Positions 1-5,093 of a DNA stretch of 5,933 bases are shown here, piece after piece. The DNA is from Bacillota bacterium (lineage in GTDB: Bacteria; Bacillota; Bacilli; Alicyclobacillales; SLC66), in contig JAJZAS010000110.1 of the NCBI GenBank assembly GCA_021799325.1, positions 1 through 5,933 of the forward strand. The letters are read 5' to 3'. Both the position numbers and the translations under genes were made by a program. Positions within the stretch are counted from its first letter, which is position 1. Each line of letters starts with the position of its first letter. The notes under the pieces are model-generated. The model did not search any database. It was not told the DNA's origin and saw only the letters and a list, made by a program, of their open reading frames with translations.

Positions 1-2
1 AA

Positions 3-896
3 GGGCAGGTTGCCACTTATATACCGGCACTTGCACACGCCGACTCTGAGGCGCTTGGTATTAGTGTGATTGGAGCAGACGGAACGATACTACAAGTGGG
101 ACAGATAGACACTGCCTTCACCATGCAAAGCGTATCGAAGGTGGTTAATTTTATTGCAGCCTGCGAAACTCGTGGGCTATCGACCATCCTGGAAAATGTA
201 GATGTCGAACCAACAGGTGATTCATTTGATTCTATGATTCGACTTGAAATGCACAAACCTGGAAAACCTTTTAACCCCATGATCAATGCAGGTGCTATCA
301 CGGTCGCATCCATGTTACCCGGTAAGACCCACCAACAAAAATTCAATCAGTTCCTCGACACGATGGAACGTTTTATTGGAAGAAGGCCAACAATCAATGT
401 TGCGGTGTACCAGTCGGAGCGAGACACCGCACACCGCAATCGTGCGATCACCCACTACTTAAAGGGGTCGGGTTTTCTCGACTCCGAAGTGGAGGACGCT
501 CTTGAAGTGTACCTGAAAGAATGCTCAGTCGAAGTCACCACGGTCGATTTGGCTAAAATTGGGCTACTCTTAGCGCACGATGGCTTCCATCCACAAATTG
601 GAGAACGATTAATATCCAAGAAGACCGCGCAGGTCACCAAGTCCCTCATGATGACGTGTGGCATGTACAATGCGTCAGGGAAAATGGCGGCTTTTATTGG
701 TGTGCCGTCAAAAAGTGGTGTTTCTGGAGGGATAGTAGCTTCCGTGGCGAGAAGGAAAGTGACAGCGGATTTGCCGTTCGCCGAAGGTTGCGGTATCGGC
801 ATATTTGGTCCTTCCATCGATGAGTACGGCAACAGTGTGGCTGGCGTGGCGCTGTTACAAAAAATGTCCGAAGAATGGGACCTGAGTGTTTTTTAA
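3..896 (+). CDS. glsA: glutaminase (serine-dependent, beta-lactamase fold), 5' partial
   Basis: This enzyme hydrolyses L-glutamine to L-glutamate and ammonia in the cytoplasm. The reading frame is open from the first complete codon at 3, and the family's usual opening (GQVATYIPALA) is visible there. The gene is therefore cut at its 5' end and the GTG at 66 is not the start. Numbering from codon 3, 297 residues are visible and perhaps 15-30 are missing, against about 310-330 for the family. Visible hallmarks are the catalytic SVSK box (Ser43, Lys46; codons 129-140), NPMINAGAI around residues 91-99, SERDTAHRNRA from about 138, CGMYNASG with Tyr222, and GVPSKSGVSGGI near 233-244. No key residue seems to be lost. 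An ABC ATPase start lies 14 bp downstream with no terminator between, so the genes are probably cotranscribed. Bacillus subtilis has two such enzymes (YbgJ, YlaM), and which one this matches cannot be settled by eye. Confidence 0.95.
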   Translation, partial: GQVATYIPALAHADSEALGISVIGADGTILQVGQIDTAFTMQSVSKVVNFIAACETRGLSTILENVDVEPTGDSFDSMIRLEMHKPGKPFNPMINAGAITVASMLPGKTHQQKFNQFLDTMERFIGRRPTINVAVYQSERDTAHRNRAITHYLKGSGFLDSEVEDALEVYLKECSVEVTTVDLAKIGLLLAHDGFHPQIGERLISKKTAQVTKSLMMTCGMYNASGKMAAFIGVPSKSGVSGGIVASVARRKVTADLPFAEGCGIGIFGPSIDEYGNSVAGVALLQKMSEEWDLSVF

Positions 897-903
897 GGGG
901 GGG
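895..903 (+). promoter_or_regulatory. G-run ribosome binding site for the ABC ATPase
   Basis: AAGGGGGGG overlaps the last two bases of the glutaminase stop codon and lies 7 nt before the ATG at 911, which decides that start. It contains seven consecutive Gs directly after a run of six Ts and two As. The run matches the anti-Shine-Dalgarno imperfectly. The overlap with the upstream stop codon suggests translational coupling to glsA. Confidence 0.7.
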
Positions 904-910
904 CAAGATT

Positions 911-1795
911 ATGATTGAGCTCCAGGAATTAACGAAGGAGGTTTCAAATGGACGTGGGATTTTCGATCTTACTTTTTCTGTAGGTGAAGGTGAAGTTTTT
1001 GGCTACCTTGGTCCAAATGGCGCGGGGAAATCCACCACAATTCGCCACATGATGGGATTTTTAAGCCCGGATTCAGGGCTTGTGCGCATTAACGGGTTAA
1101 ATTGCTGGACTCAAACTGCAAAGGTGCAGGAACAGTTGGGTTATCTCCCTGGGGAGATCTCATTTTTGGATAATATGAATGGTTTAGAATTTCTGGATCT
1201 GATGGCTGGTATGCGTAAGTTGCGTGATTTGCATAGAAGGAATAAATTGATCGAACAATTTGAGTTGGAAGTCAAAACACCAATCCGGAAAATGTCCAAA
1301 GGGATGAAACAGAAGGTAGGTATTGTGGCAGCCTTCATGCATCAACCCCAAGTGCTCGTTTTAGATGAACCCACATCAGGACTCGATCCACTGATGCAAC
1401 AGCGTTTTTTGGAGTTGATCGAGGAGGAGAAAAATCGAGGGGCCACCATTTTTATGTCATCTCACATATTTTCCGAAGTGGAACGCGTCTGTGATCGGGT
1501 TGGCATAGTGAAGGATGGAAAACTCATTACGGTAGAAGACGTCAAAAGTTTGCGTCAAGTACAGCGTAAAGTGTTTACGGTGGGCATTGGGAATACACAA
1601 GACGAGGCTTCACTCATGAGCGCTGGATTACAAATTGTAGGGCGACGAGGCGGCGAAATCGACATCGAAATAAAAGGCGATTATAACGAGTTCATTCAGG
1701 TACTAGCGCGTTGCAACATCCATAGTTTAGACATCCACCAGTTGAACCTGGAAGAGATATTTATGCATTATTATGGCAACGGGGAGGCGCACTGA
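911..1795 (+). CDS. ABC-2-type transporter ATP-binding protein
   Basis: This is the ATP-hydrolysing subunit of an ABC exporter, acting on the cytoplasmic face of the membrane with the permease encoded just downstream. It has 294 residues. Walker A is GPNGAGKST (34-42), the signature loop is the divergent SKGMKQ (129-134) typical of ABC-2 drug/bacitracin-type ATPases, Walker B is VLVLDE (148-153), the D-loop is SGLD (156-159) and the H-loop histidine is His185. A C-terminal extension of about 80 residues follows the nucleotide-binding core, as in this subfamily. The ATG at 911 is chosen because an AAGGGGGGG Shine-Dalgarno (895-903) sits 7 nt before it and the product begins like its relatives (MIELQELTK). 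An in-frame ATG at 875 would add 12 residues but would lie inside the glutaminase gene. The stop is followed after one base by the permease start. The cargo is unknown. Confidence 0.93.
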   Translation: MIELQELTKEVSNGRGIFDLTFSVGEGEVFGYLGPNGAGKSTTIRHMMGFLSPDSGLVRINGLNCWTQTAKVQEQLGYLPGEISFLDNMNGLEFLDLMAGMRKLRDLHRRNKLIEQFELEVKTPIRKMSKGMKQKVGIVAAFMHQPQVLVLDEPTSGLDPLMQQRFLELIEEEKNRGATIFMSSHIFSEVERVCDRVGIVKDGKLITVEDVKSLRQVQRKVFTVGIGNTQDEASLMSAGLQIVGRRGGEIDIEIKGDYNEFIQVLARCNIHSLDIHQLNLEEIFMHYYGNGEAH

Positions 1796-1796
1796 G

Positions 1797-2603
1797 ATGA
1801 ACCGTGTTTTATATTTTTATGAGTTGAAAGCCAATATGAAAACGATCTCAAGTTACGCCTTCGGTATGGTGTTATATCTATGGTTATTTATATGGATTTA
1901 TCCATCGTTTGCTCACTCCCAGGCCCTAAACACGTTACTCCAACAGATGCCACAAGGCTTAATGAGAGTGCTTGGTTATACAGTCGGCATCACCCATATC
2001 GCCGACTTCTTGGGGGGCGAATTCTACAGTCTTTTCTATCTAGTCATAATGAGTATTTATGCGATATTTGTGGCGACGAAACTGGTTGCCCATCTGATCG
2101 ACAATGGATCAATGGCGTATTTATTAGCTACCCCCGTGTCTCGTACAAAAGTGGCAATTACCCAAGCGGCGGTATTAATGAGTGGGTTGCTGATCATTGG
2201 ACTCGTTAGTACGGTTGGCGCATTGCTTGGTGTTCATTGGTTTTTACAACAATCTGGGATGAACAATATCGATTTTGTGAAAATGAATGTAGTAGGAGTG
2301 CTGCTGTTTTGCGTGGTGGCAAGCTATTGTTTTCTTTTTTCAAGCCTCGTTCGAGACGAGCGAACAGCACTTGGTTTGTCGACTTTTGTGACTGTTTTGT
2401 TCTATGGATTGCACACAGTTGGGAACTTGAGCACGAAATTCAACTGGTTGTCTCACTTAACGCTCTTTAACTTTTTTGATCCACAAAATCTCATTCATGG
2501 TAAAGGACACTTTGCGCTTGATTCGCTTACACTCTTGATCGCAACTGTGATCATATTGGTAGTTTCGATTGCAGGATTTCGGAAACGGCAATTACCGCTG
2601 TAG
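1797..2603 (+). CDS. ABC-2-type transporter permease, six-helix
   Basis: This is the membrane subunit partnering the ATPase encoded immediately upstream. It has 268 residues with about six hydrophobic segments, near 20-38, 78-97, 122-147, 163-185, 190-208 and 242-261. The cytoplasmic loop YLLATPVSRTKV (109-120) and the C-terminal FRKRQLPL are typical of ABC-2 permeases in drug, antibiotic-resistance or uncharacterised export systems. The ATG at 1797 is preferred because GGGGAGG (1781-1787) lies 9 nt before it and the upstream stop (1793-1795) is one base away, favouring coupled translation. An ATG at 1773 would add eight hydrophilic residues inside the ATPase gene and has no comparable binding site. 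No second permease or substrate-binding protein is present, so this is a two-component exporter, possibly homodimeric in each subunit. The substrate cannot be told. Confidence 0.88.
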   Translation: MNRVLYFYELKANMKTISSYAFGMVLYLWLFIWIYPSFAHSQALNTLLQQMPQGLMRVLGYTVGITHIADFLGGEFYSLFYLVIMSIYAIFVATKLVAHLIDNGSMAYLLATPVSRTKVAITQAAVLMSGLLIIGLVSTVGALLGVHWFLQQSGMNNIDFVKMNVVGVLLFCVVASYCFLFSSLVRDERTALGLSTFVTVLFYGLHTVGNLSTKFNWLSHLTLFNFFDPQNLIHGKGHFALDSLTLLIATVIILVVSIAGFRKRQLPL

Positions 2604-2633
2604 ACTCAAATAAAAAAGGCCCCCTCTGATTTT

Positions 2634-2645
2634 TTATCCGGGTAA
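2634..2645. promoter_or_regulatory. candidate operator, copy 1 (TTATCCGGGTAA)
   Basis: This is an imperfect dyad centred on CCGG (2638-2641) with TTA/TAA arms, directly upstream of the putative -35 at 2648. It shares the 10-base direct repeat TTTTATCCGG (2632-2641) with copy 2 (2660-2669), 28 bp away. The position suggests a transcription-factor site for the DUF2239 operon promoter. No known regulator with this site is recognised. Confidence 0.5.
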
Positions 2646-2647
2646 TA

Positions 2648-2676
2648 TTGATTTTTTAATTTTATCCGGATATAAT
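2648..2676 (+). promoter_or_regulatory. sigma-A-type promoter for the DUF2239-RidA-YdeI operon
   Basis: The -35 is TTGATT (2648-2653) and the -10 is a perfect TATAAT (2671-2676), with the optimal 17-bp spacer. Transcription should begin near 2683, giving a leader of about 28 nt before the TTG start at 2711. A candidate operator abuts the -35 and another lies in the spacer and across the first bases of the -10, so repression by occlusion is plausible. Confidence 0.75.
2662..2673. promoter_or_regulatory. candidate operator, copy 2 (core TATCCGGATA)
   Basis: The core TATCCGGATA (2663-2672) is a perfect 10-bp palindrome centred on CCGG (2666-2669). It occupies the end of the promoter spacer and the first two bases of the TATAAT. 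It is the better copy of the pair. A dimeric protein bound here would compete with RNA polymerase. Confidence 0.55.
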
Positions 2677-2710
2677 TAGTGTTGTAGTTGAATCAAAGGG
2701 GGTAAACAAC

Positions 2711-3319
2711 TTGATTAATAATTCTGCGGAACATCACTATACGGCATTTCTTGGTGAACGAAAGGTAGCATCCGGTAATTTAGAGCATGTGGTATCGACG
2801 GTAAAAGATTTAGTTGCTGAAGAAGAATGGTGGCAGCTACTCATATTTGATGACTTGACAAGTAATCAAGTAGAAGTGGATTTTCGCGGAACGAAAAGTT
2901 CTGTGCTTGACCGACTCAAAAAGCCTATGTCAACAGATGCTTTGAAGGTCCAAAATGACAATCAAACGCCTGGTCGTGGTAGACCCAAACTTGGCGTGGT
3001 GCCTGGGGAAATTACATTGTTGCCACGTCATTGGGAGTGGCTCAAGAACCAGCCTGGCGGAGCATCGGTGACGATACGAAAGTTAATTGACGAAGCGCGC
3101 CGCCTTCATTCTGATAAAGATACTTTGCGCCATGCGCAAGAGGCAACGTATCGCTTTATGACAGTAATGGCGGGTAATCATGCTCATTATGAAGAAGCGC
3201 TAAGAGCATTATACGCAGGAGATTCTTCGCTTTTTGATCAACTAATTGATGGGTGGCCGGCAGATATTCGGGAGCATACTAAGCAATTGGCTGCCCGAGC
3301 ATTTATGGCAAAGGCATAG
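2711..3319 (+). CDS. DUF2239 family protein, possible ribbon-helix-helix regulator
   Basis: The 202-residue product matches the DUF2239 family in order: an N-terminal TAFLGERKVASGNL segment (11-24), IFDDLTSNQVEVDFRGT (45-61), a basic linker GRGRPKLGVV (88-97), then EITLLPRHWEWLKNQPGGASVTIRKLIDEARR (positions 100-131) and a helical C-terminus. The family's function is not established. The segment at 100-131 has the strand-helix-helix pattern expected of a ribbon-helix-helix DNA-binding domain, and RGRP resembles an AT-hook minor-groove motif; both are inferences. No membrane segment or signal peptide is seen. The TTG start is chosen because AAAGGGGG (2695-2702) lies 8 nt upstream and no nearer in-frame ATG gives the conserved N-terminus. 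It is the first gene after the promoter at 2648-2676 and is followed by a RidA-family gene. Autoregulation through the TTATCCGG dyads is a reasonable guess. Confidence 0.85.
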   Translation: MINNSAEHHYTAFLGERKVASGNLEHVVSTVKDLVAEEEWWQLLIFDDLTSNQVEVDFRGTKSSVLDRLKKPMSTDALKVQNDNQTPGRGRPKLGVVPGEITLLPRHWEWLKNQPGGASVTIRKLIDEARRLHSDKDTLRHAQEATYRFMTVMAGNHAHYEEALRALYAGDSSLFDQLIDGWPADIREHTKQLAARAFMAKA

Positions 3320-3350
3320 CCCGTGTATGGATAAGGAGAGGGAATTAATC

Positions 3351-3383
3351 ATGACAAAGGTGGAGTATGGATATGAAGAATAG
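3351..3383 (+). CDS. possible 10-codon leader ORF overlapping the RidA-family start
   Basis: An ATG at 3351 follows a strong AAGGAGAGGG (3333-3342) by 8 nt and encodes only MTKVEYGYEE before a TAG at 3381-3383. It runs in another frame and ends 11 nt past the start codon of the next gene. The strong Shine-Dalgarno suggests that ribosomes load here, so it may couple translation of the RidA-family gene to this leader. It may also be accidental, with the upstream site helping the main start directly. No function is claimed for the peptide. Confidence 0.3.
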   Translation: MTKVEYGYEE

Positions 3384-3780
3384 TATTACTTTTTTACAAT
3401 CATCCGAGTTGGCTAAGGTGGATTACCCTTATGCCAGTCGGGTTCCTGCTGGAGTGGATTTGCTATTTTTAGCTGGGGCTTGCCCACTGGACCAAGAAGG
3501 GAACGTGCCAAATATCAATGATTACGAGCTTCAGGCTAAACTTTGCGTGGAAAACTTAAAGCAAGTATTAAAGGAGAGCGGCGCTTCACTTCAGAATGTA
3601 GTTTACACAAGGGTCATCGTCGCCACCAACCAACAAAAGGATTTGGTGACAGTCTGGGAGTCGGTTAAAAAGGAGTTTGATGGGCATGATGTACCAAGCA
3701 CTTTGTCTGGCGTGACAGTGTTGGGCTATGCCGATCAACTCGTCGAAATCGAGGCCGTTGCTGCACTGGATGCCGAATAA
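3373..3780 (+). CDS. RidA/YjgF/UK114 family protein lacking the catalytic arginine
   Basis: RidA-fold proteins are small cytoplasmic trimers; classical RidA hydrolyses reactive enamines and imines made by PLP enzymes. This 135-residue product has the family features: PYASRVPAGVDLLFLAGACPLD (19-40), a central helix LCVENLKQVLKESGASLQNVV (57-77), and C-terminal QLVEIEAVAA (122-131). Where RidA has P-A-R-S with its essential Arg105, this protein has PSTLSGVTV (108-116), with no arginine. Classical imine deaminase activity is therefore doubtful, and it belongs with divergent Rid subfamilies. ATG 3373 is preferred over ATG 3367 because AAAGGTGG (3356-3363) is 9 nt from the former and only 3 nt from the latter. 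It lies 53 bp after the DUF2239 stop, with no terminator, so probably in the same operon. Confidence 0.87.
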   Translation: MKNSITFLQSSELAKVDYPYASRVPAGVDLLFLAGACPLDQEGNVPNINDYELQAKLCVENLKQVLKESGASLQNVVYTRVIVATNQQKDLVTVWESVKKEFDGHDVPSTLSGVTVLGYADQLVEIEAVAALDAE

Positions 3781-3811
3781 TCATTCACGGGAATAGAAGA
3801 GGGGTTGCTAG

Positions 3812-4399
3812 GTGGGGAGTACAAATCCAAAAGTCGATGAATTTTTAATCAAAGCAAAAAAATGGAAAGATGAATATGAGAAATTGAGAGCGATCGCACT
3901 CGAAATGGAACTATATGAGGATTACAAGTGGATGCATCCATGTTACACGTATGAAGGGAATAATATTGTATTAATCCATGGATTTAAAGAATATTGTGCG
4001 ATCTTATTTCACAAAGGTGCTCTGCTGAAAGATCCTCACAAAATTCTTATCCAACAAACGGAAAATGTACAGGCGGGACGCCAGGTTCGGTTCACCAGTC
4101 TTCAAGAAATCATTGAATTAGAACCTATTTTGAAAGCCTATATTCATGAAGCTATCGAGGTGGAAAAGGCCGGATTGAAAGTGGTGCATAAAAAGACGTC
4201 TGAATACAACATTCCTGAAGAATTCCAACGCATTCTAGACGAAAATTCCGCTCTGAAAACAGCTTTTGAAGCGCTGACCCCGGGTAGGCAAAGAGCGTAC
4301 ATTTTCTATTTTTCTGAGCCCAAACAGTCGAAAACCAGAGTCTCCAGAGTGGAAAAATATACGCAGCAAATACTAAATGGTAAAGGATTGAACGATTAA
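3812..4399 (+). CDS. YdeI-like protein (DUF1801 plus OmdA-type C-terminus)
   Basis: The 195-residue product resembles Bacillus subtilis YdeI and the YdeI/OmpD-associated family. The N-terminal DUF1801-like part contains KWMHPCYTYEGNNIVLIHGF (39-58) and YCAILFHKGALLKDP (61-75). The C-terminal part contains IPEEFQRILDENSALKTAFE (134-153), LTPGRQRAYIFYFSEPKQSKT (155-175) and ISRVEK-like VSRVEKYTQQIL (178-189). The biochemical function is unknown. It is soluble, with no signal peptide, and is rich in charged residues. The GTG start is supported by AAGAGGGG (3797-3804) placed 7 nt upstream. It follows the RidA-family stop by 31 bp and is probably the last gene of that operon. Its stop lies 6 bp from the stop of the convergent minus-strand gene, with no terminator between. 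Confidence 0.87.
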   Translation: MGSTNPKVDEFLIKAKKWKDEYEKLRAIALEMELYEDYKWMHPCYTYEGNNIVLIHGFKEYCAILFHKGALLKDPHKILIQQTENVQAGRQVRFTSLQEIIELEPILKAYIHEAIEVEKAGLKVVHKKTSEYNIPEEFQRILDENSALKTAFEALTPGRQRAYIFYFSEPKQSKTRVSRVEKYTQQILNGKGLND

Positions 4400-4405
4400 C
4401 TGCTA

Positions 4406-4945
4406 CTAGAACCAGGGACCATTTGGCGGTGTTCTGCGTTTTACGTACGGAGATGGCCTCTGTTGCGGATAGCGGTTCATTTGGCTTTGGGACATCCGGT
4501 TTGGTGCTTGACGTACCGGTATTTGACGTGCAGGGCCAGGTACAGGATTGCCCCACATGTCAACGGGTCGTTGGTAGGGGGGGCGAGGTCCGGAATTAGT
4601 CGGATAAGATGGGGACCCAAAGTTTTGCGGCCTTTGACCAGTGGAAGCCCTTTGCTGTATGGGCTTAGATGGTTTTTTGCCTAACAAGCTTCTTAACCTT
4701 TGCAGCGCGTTTTGTTTTTCTGGTTCTTCGGCAGGAGCCTTCGAACGTTGATGGGCCTGTCTGCCTGGTTCAGGATTCATTTGCCATGGAGGGATATAGC
4801 CAGGGTAGATGGGCTGCCCAAATTCGTCAAAAGAGGGTGGCATCCAGGGATCGGGTGAACGACCTGTTGAAGGGGAATTGGTGGTCTCCTCTTCCTCTTC
4901 GACTTTACGATTACCGAGTAGGTTTTTAAACAAGTCCATCAACAT
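4406..4945 (-). CDS. proline/glutamine/arginine-rich hypothetical protein with internal repeat
   Basis: No family is recognised. The 179-residue product opens with a short amphipathic helix (MLMDLFKNLLGNRK), then an acidic run (EEEEE, 16-20), and is otherwise a basic Pro/Gln/Arg/Asn/Ser-rich sequence likely to be disordered. Two units seem duplicated: LFKNLLGNRK (5-14) with RLRSLLGKKP (83-92), and FDEFGQPIYPG (39-49) with VDMWGNPVPGP (128-138). It has no signal peptide and no membrane segment. The ATG at 4945 is preferred over the one at 4939 because an AGGGGC Shine-Dalgarno (4955-4960 on the plus strand) lies 9 nt before it. It is convergent with the YdeI-like gene and divergent from the MntP-like gene. 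The ordered composition and binding site argue that this strand, rather than the overlapping plus-strand frames, is coding. Such Pro/Gln/Tyr-rich proteins in Bacillota are sometimes spore-coat or envelope components, but nothing here proves that. Confidence 0.72.
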   Translation of the reverse strand: MLMDLFKNLLGNRKVEEEEETTNSPSTGRSPDPWMPPSFDEFGQPIYPGYIPPWQMNPEPGRQAHQRSKAPAEEPEKQNALQRLRSLLGKKPSKPIQQRASTGQRPQNFGSPSYPTNSGPRPPYQRPVDMWGNPVPGPARQIPVRQAPNRMSQSQMNRYPQQRPSPYVKRRTPPNGPWF

Positions 4946-4968
4946 ATCACTACAGCCCCTAAGCTTTT

Positions 4969-4996
4969 TTTATATTCAATGCTTGCGAGGCGGTAA
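4969..4996 (-). promoter_or_regulatory. weak candidate promoter for the proline-rich gene
   Basis: Read on the minus strand, TTACCG (plus 4991-4996) and TATAAA (plus 4969-4974) are 16 bp apart. Transcription would start near 4962, just before the Shine-Dalgarno at 4955-4960. The -35 is poor, so an alternative sigma factor or a different promoter cannot be excluded. Confidence 0.3.
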
Positions 4997-5003
4997 GCGC
5001 AAG
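4982..5003. repeat. small inverted repeat in the divergent intergenic region
   Basis: CTTGCG (4982-4987) and CGCAAG (4998-5003) are perfect complements with a 10-base loop. They lie between the divergent proline-rich and MntP-like genes and overlap the weak minus-strand promoter. There is no following U-run on either strand close enough to make it a convincing terminator. It could be a protein-binding dyad or a leader hairpin. Confidence 0.35.
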
Positions 5004-5055
5004 GGGCAAATACATAGTAAAGAAAAATGATGAATCGATGAACGAAACAGTGCTT

Positions 5056-5070
5056 GATAACGTCTTTATC
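5056..5070. promoter_or_regulatory. candidate dyad GATAA-N5-TTATC upstream of the MntP-like gene
   Basis: GATAA (5056-5060) and TTATC (5066-5070) form a perfect 5-bp dyad 10 bp before the AAGGTGA Shine-Dalgarno (5080-5086). The arms recall Fur-family half-sites, but the spacing is 5 instead of the 3 expected between these arms in a 7-1-7 Fur box. Metal-dependent control is only a suggestion. Confidence 0.25.
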
Positions 5071-5093
5071 GAAAGTACGAAGGTGAAATGTAA

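Larger units (their letters stand above)
2620..2702. repeat. long-range inverted repeat flanking the promoter, right arm covering the next gene's ribosome binding site
   Basis: CCCCCTCTGATT (2620-2631) is complementary to AATCAAAGGGGG (2691-2702) at 11 of 12 positions, the exception being C2626 opposite A2696. The right arm contains the AAAGGGGG Shine-Dalgarno of the TTG-started gene at 2711. A nested 7-bp pairing, TATCCGG (2635-2641) with CCGGATA (2666-2672), lies inside. In a transcript reading through from the exporter operon the arms could pair and hide the binding site. A transcript started at the internal promoter (near 2683) would lack the left arm. The pairing is seen in the sequence; the role is inferred. 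Confidence 0.5.

Noticed and set aside
455..832. Minus-strand frame inside the glutaminase gene
   Set aside because: It is a shadow of the strongly supported glutaminase, with no independent evidence.
875..910. Upstream ATG start for the ABC ATPase
   Set aside because: It lies inside the glutaminase gene, lacks a good ribosome binding site and adds 12 residues not typical of the family.
1773..1796. Upstream ATG start for the permease
   Set aside because: It would overlap the ATPase gene by 23 bp, while the ATG at 1797 has GGGGAGG at ideal spacing.
2610..2637. Intrinsic terminator after the exporter operon
   Set aside because: ATAAAAAA (2610-2617) pairs with TTTTTTAT (2630-2637), but the stem is only A-T pairs and the C-rich loop has no G-rich partner before the T-run, so it is not a convincing terminator.
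4152..4556. Minus-strand frame overlapping the YdeI-like gene and the end of the proline-rich gene
   Set aside because: It overlaps two better-supported genes, has no start signal and resembles no protein family.
4463..4929. Plus-strand reading frames opposite the proline-rich gene
   Set aside because: They lack Shine-Dalgarno sequences and family resemblance. They are by-products of the biased codons of the minus-strand gene.
5044..5064. ECF sigma promoter (GAAAC...CGTC) for the MntP-like gene
   Set aside because: The gap between the elements is 12 bp, too short for the usual 16-17 bp spacing.
4946..5093. yybP-ykoY manganese riboswitch before the MntP-like gene
   Set aside because: This riboswitch often precedes mntP, but I could not find its conserved core sequences here. 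A covariance-model search would settle it.
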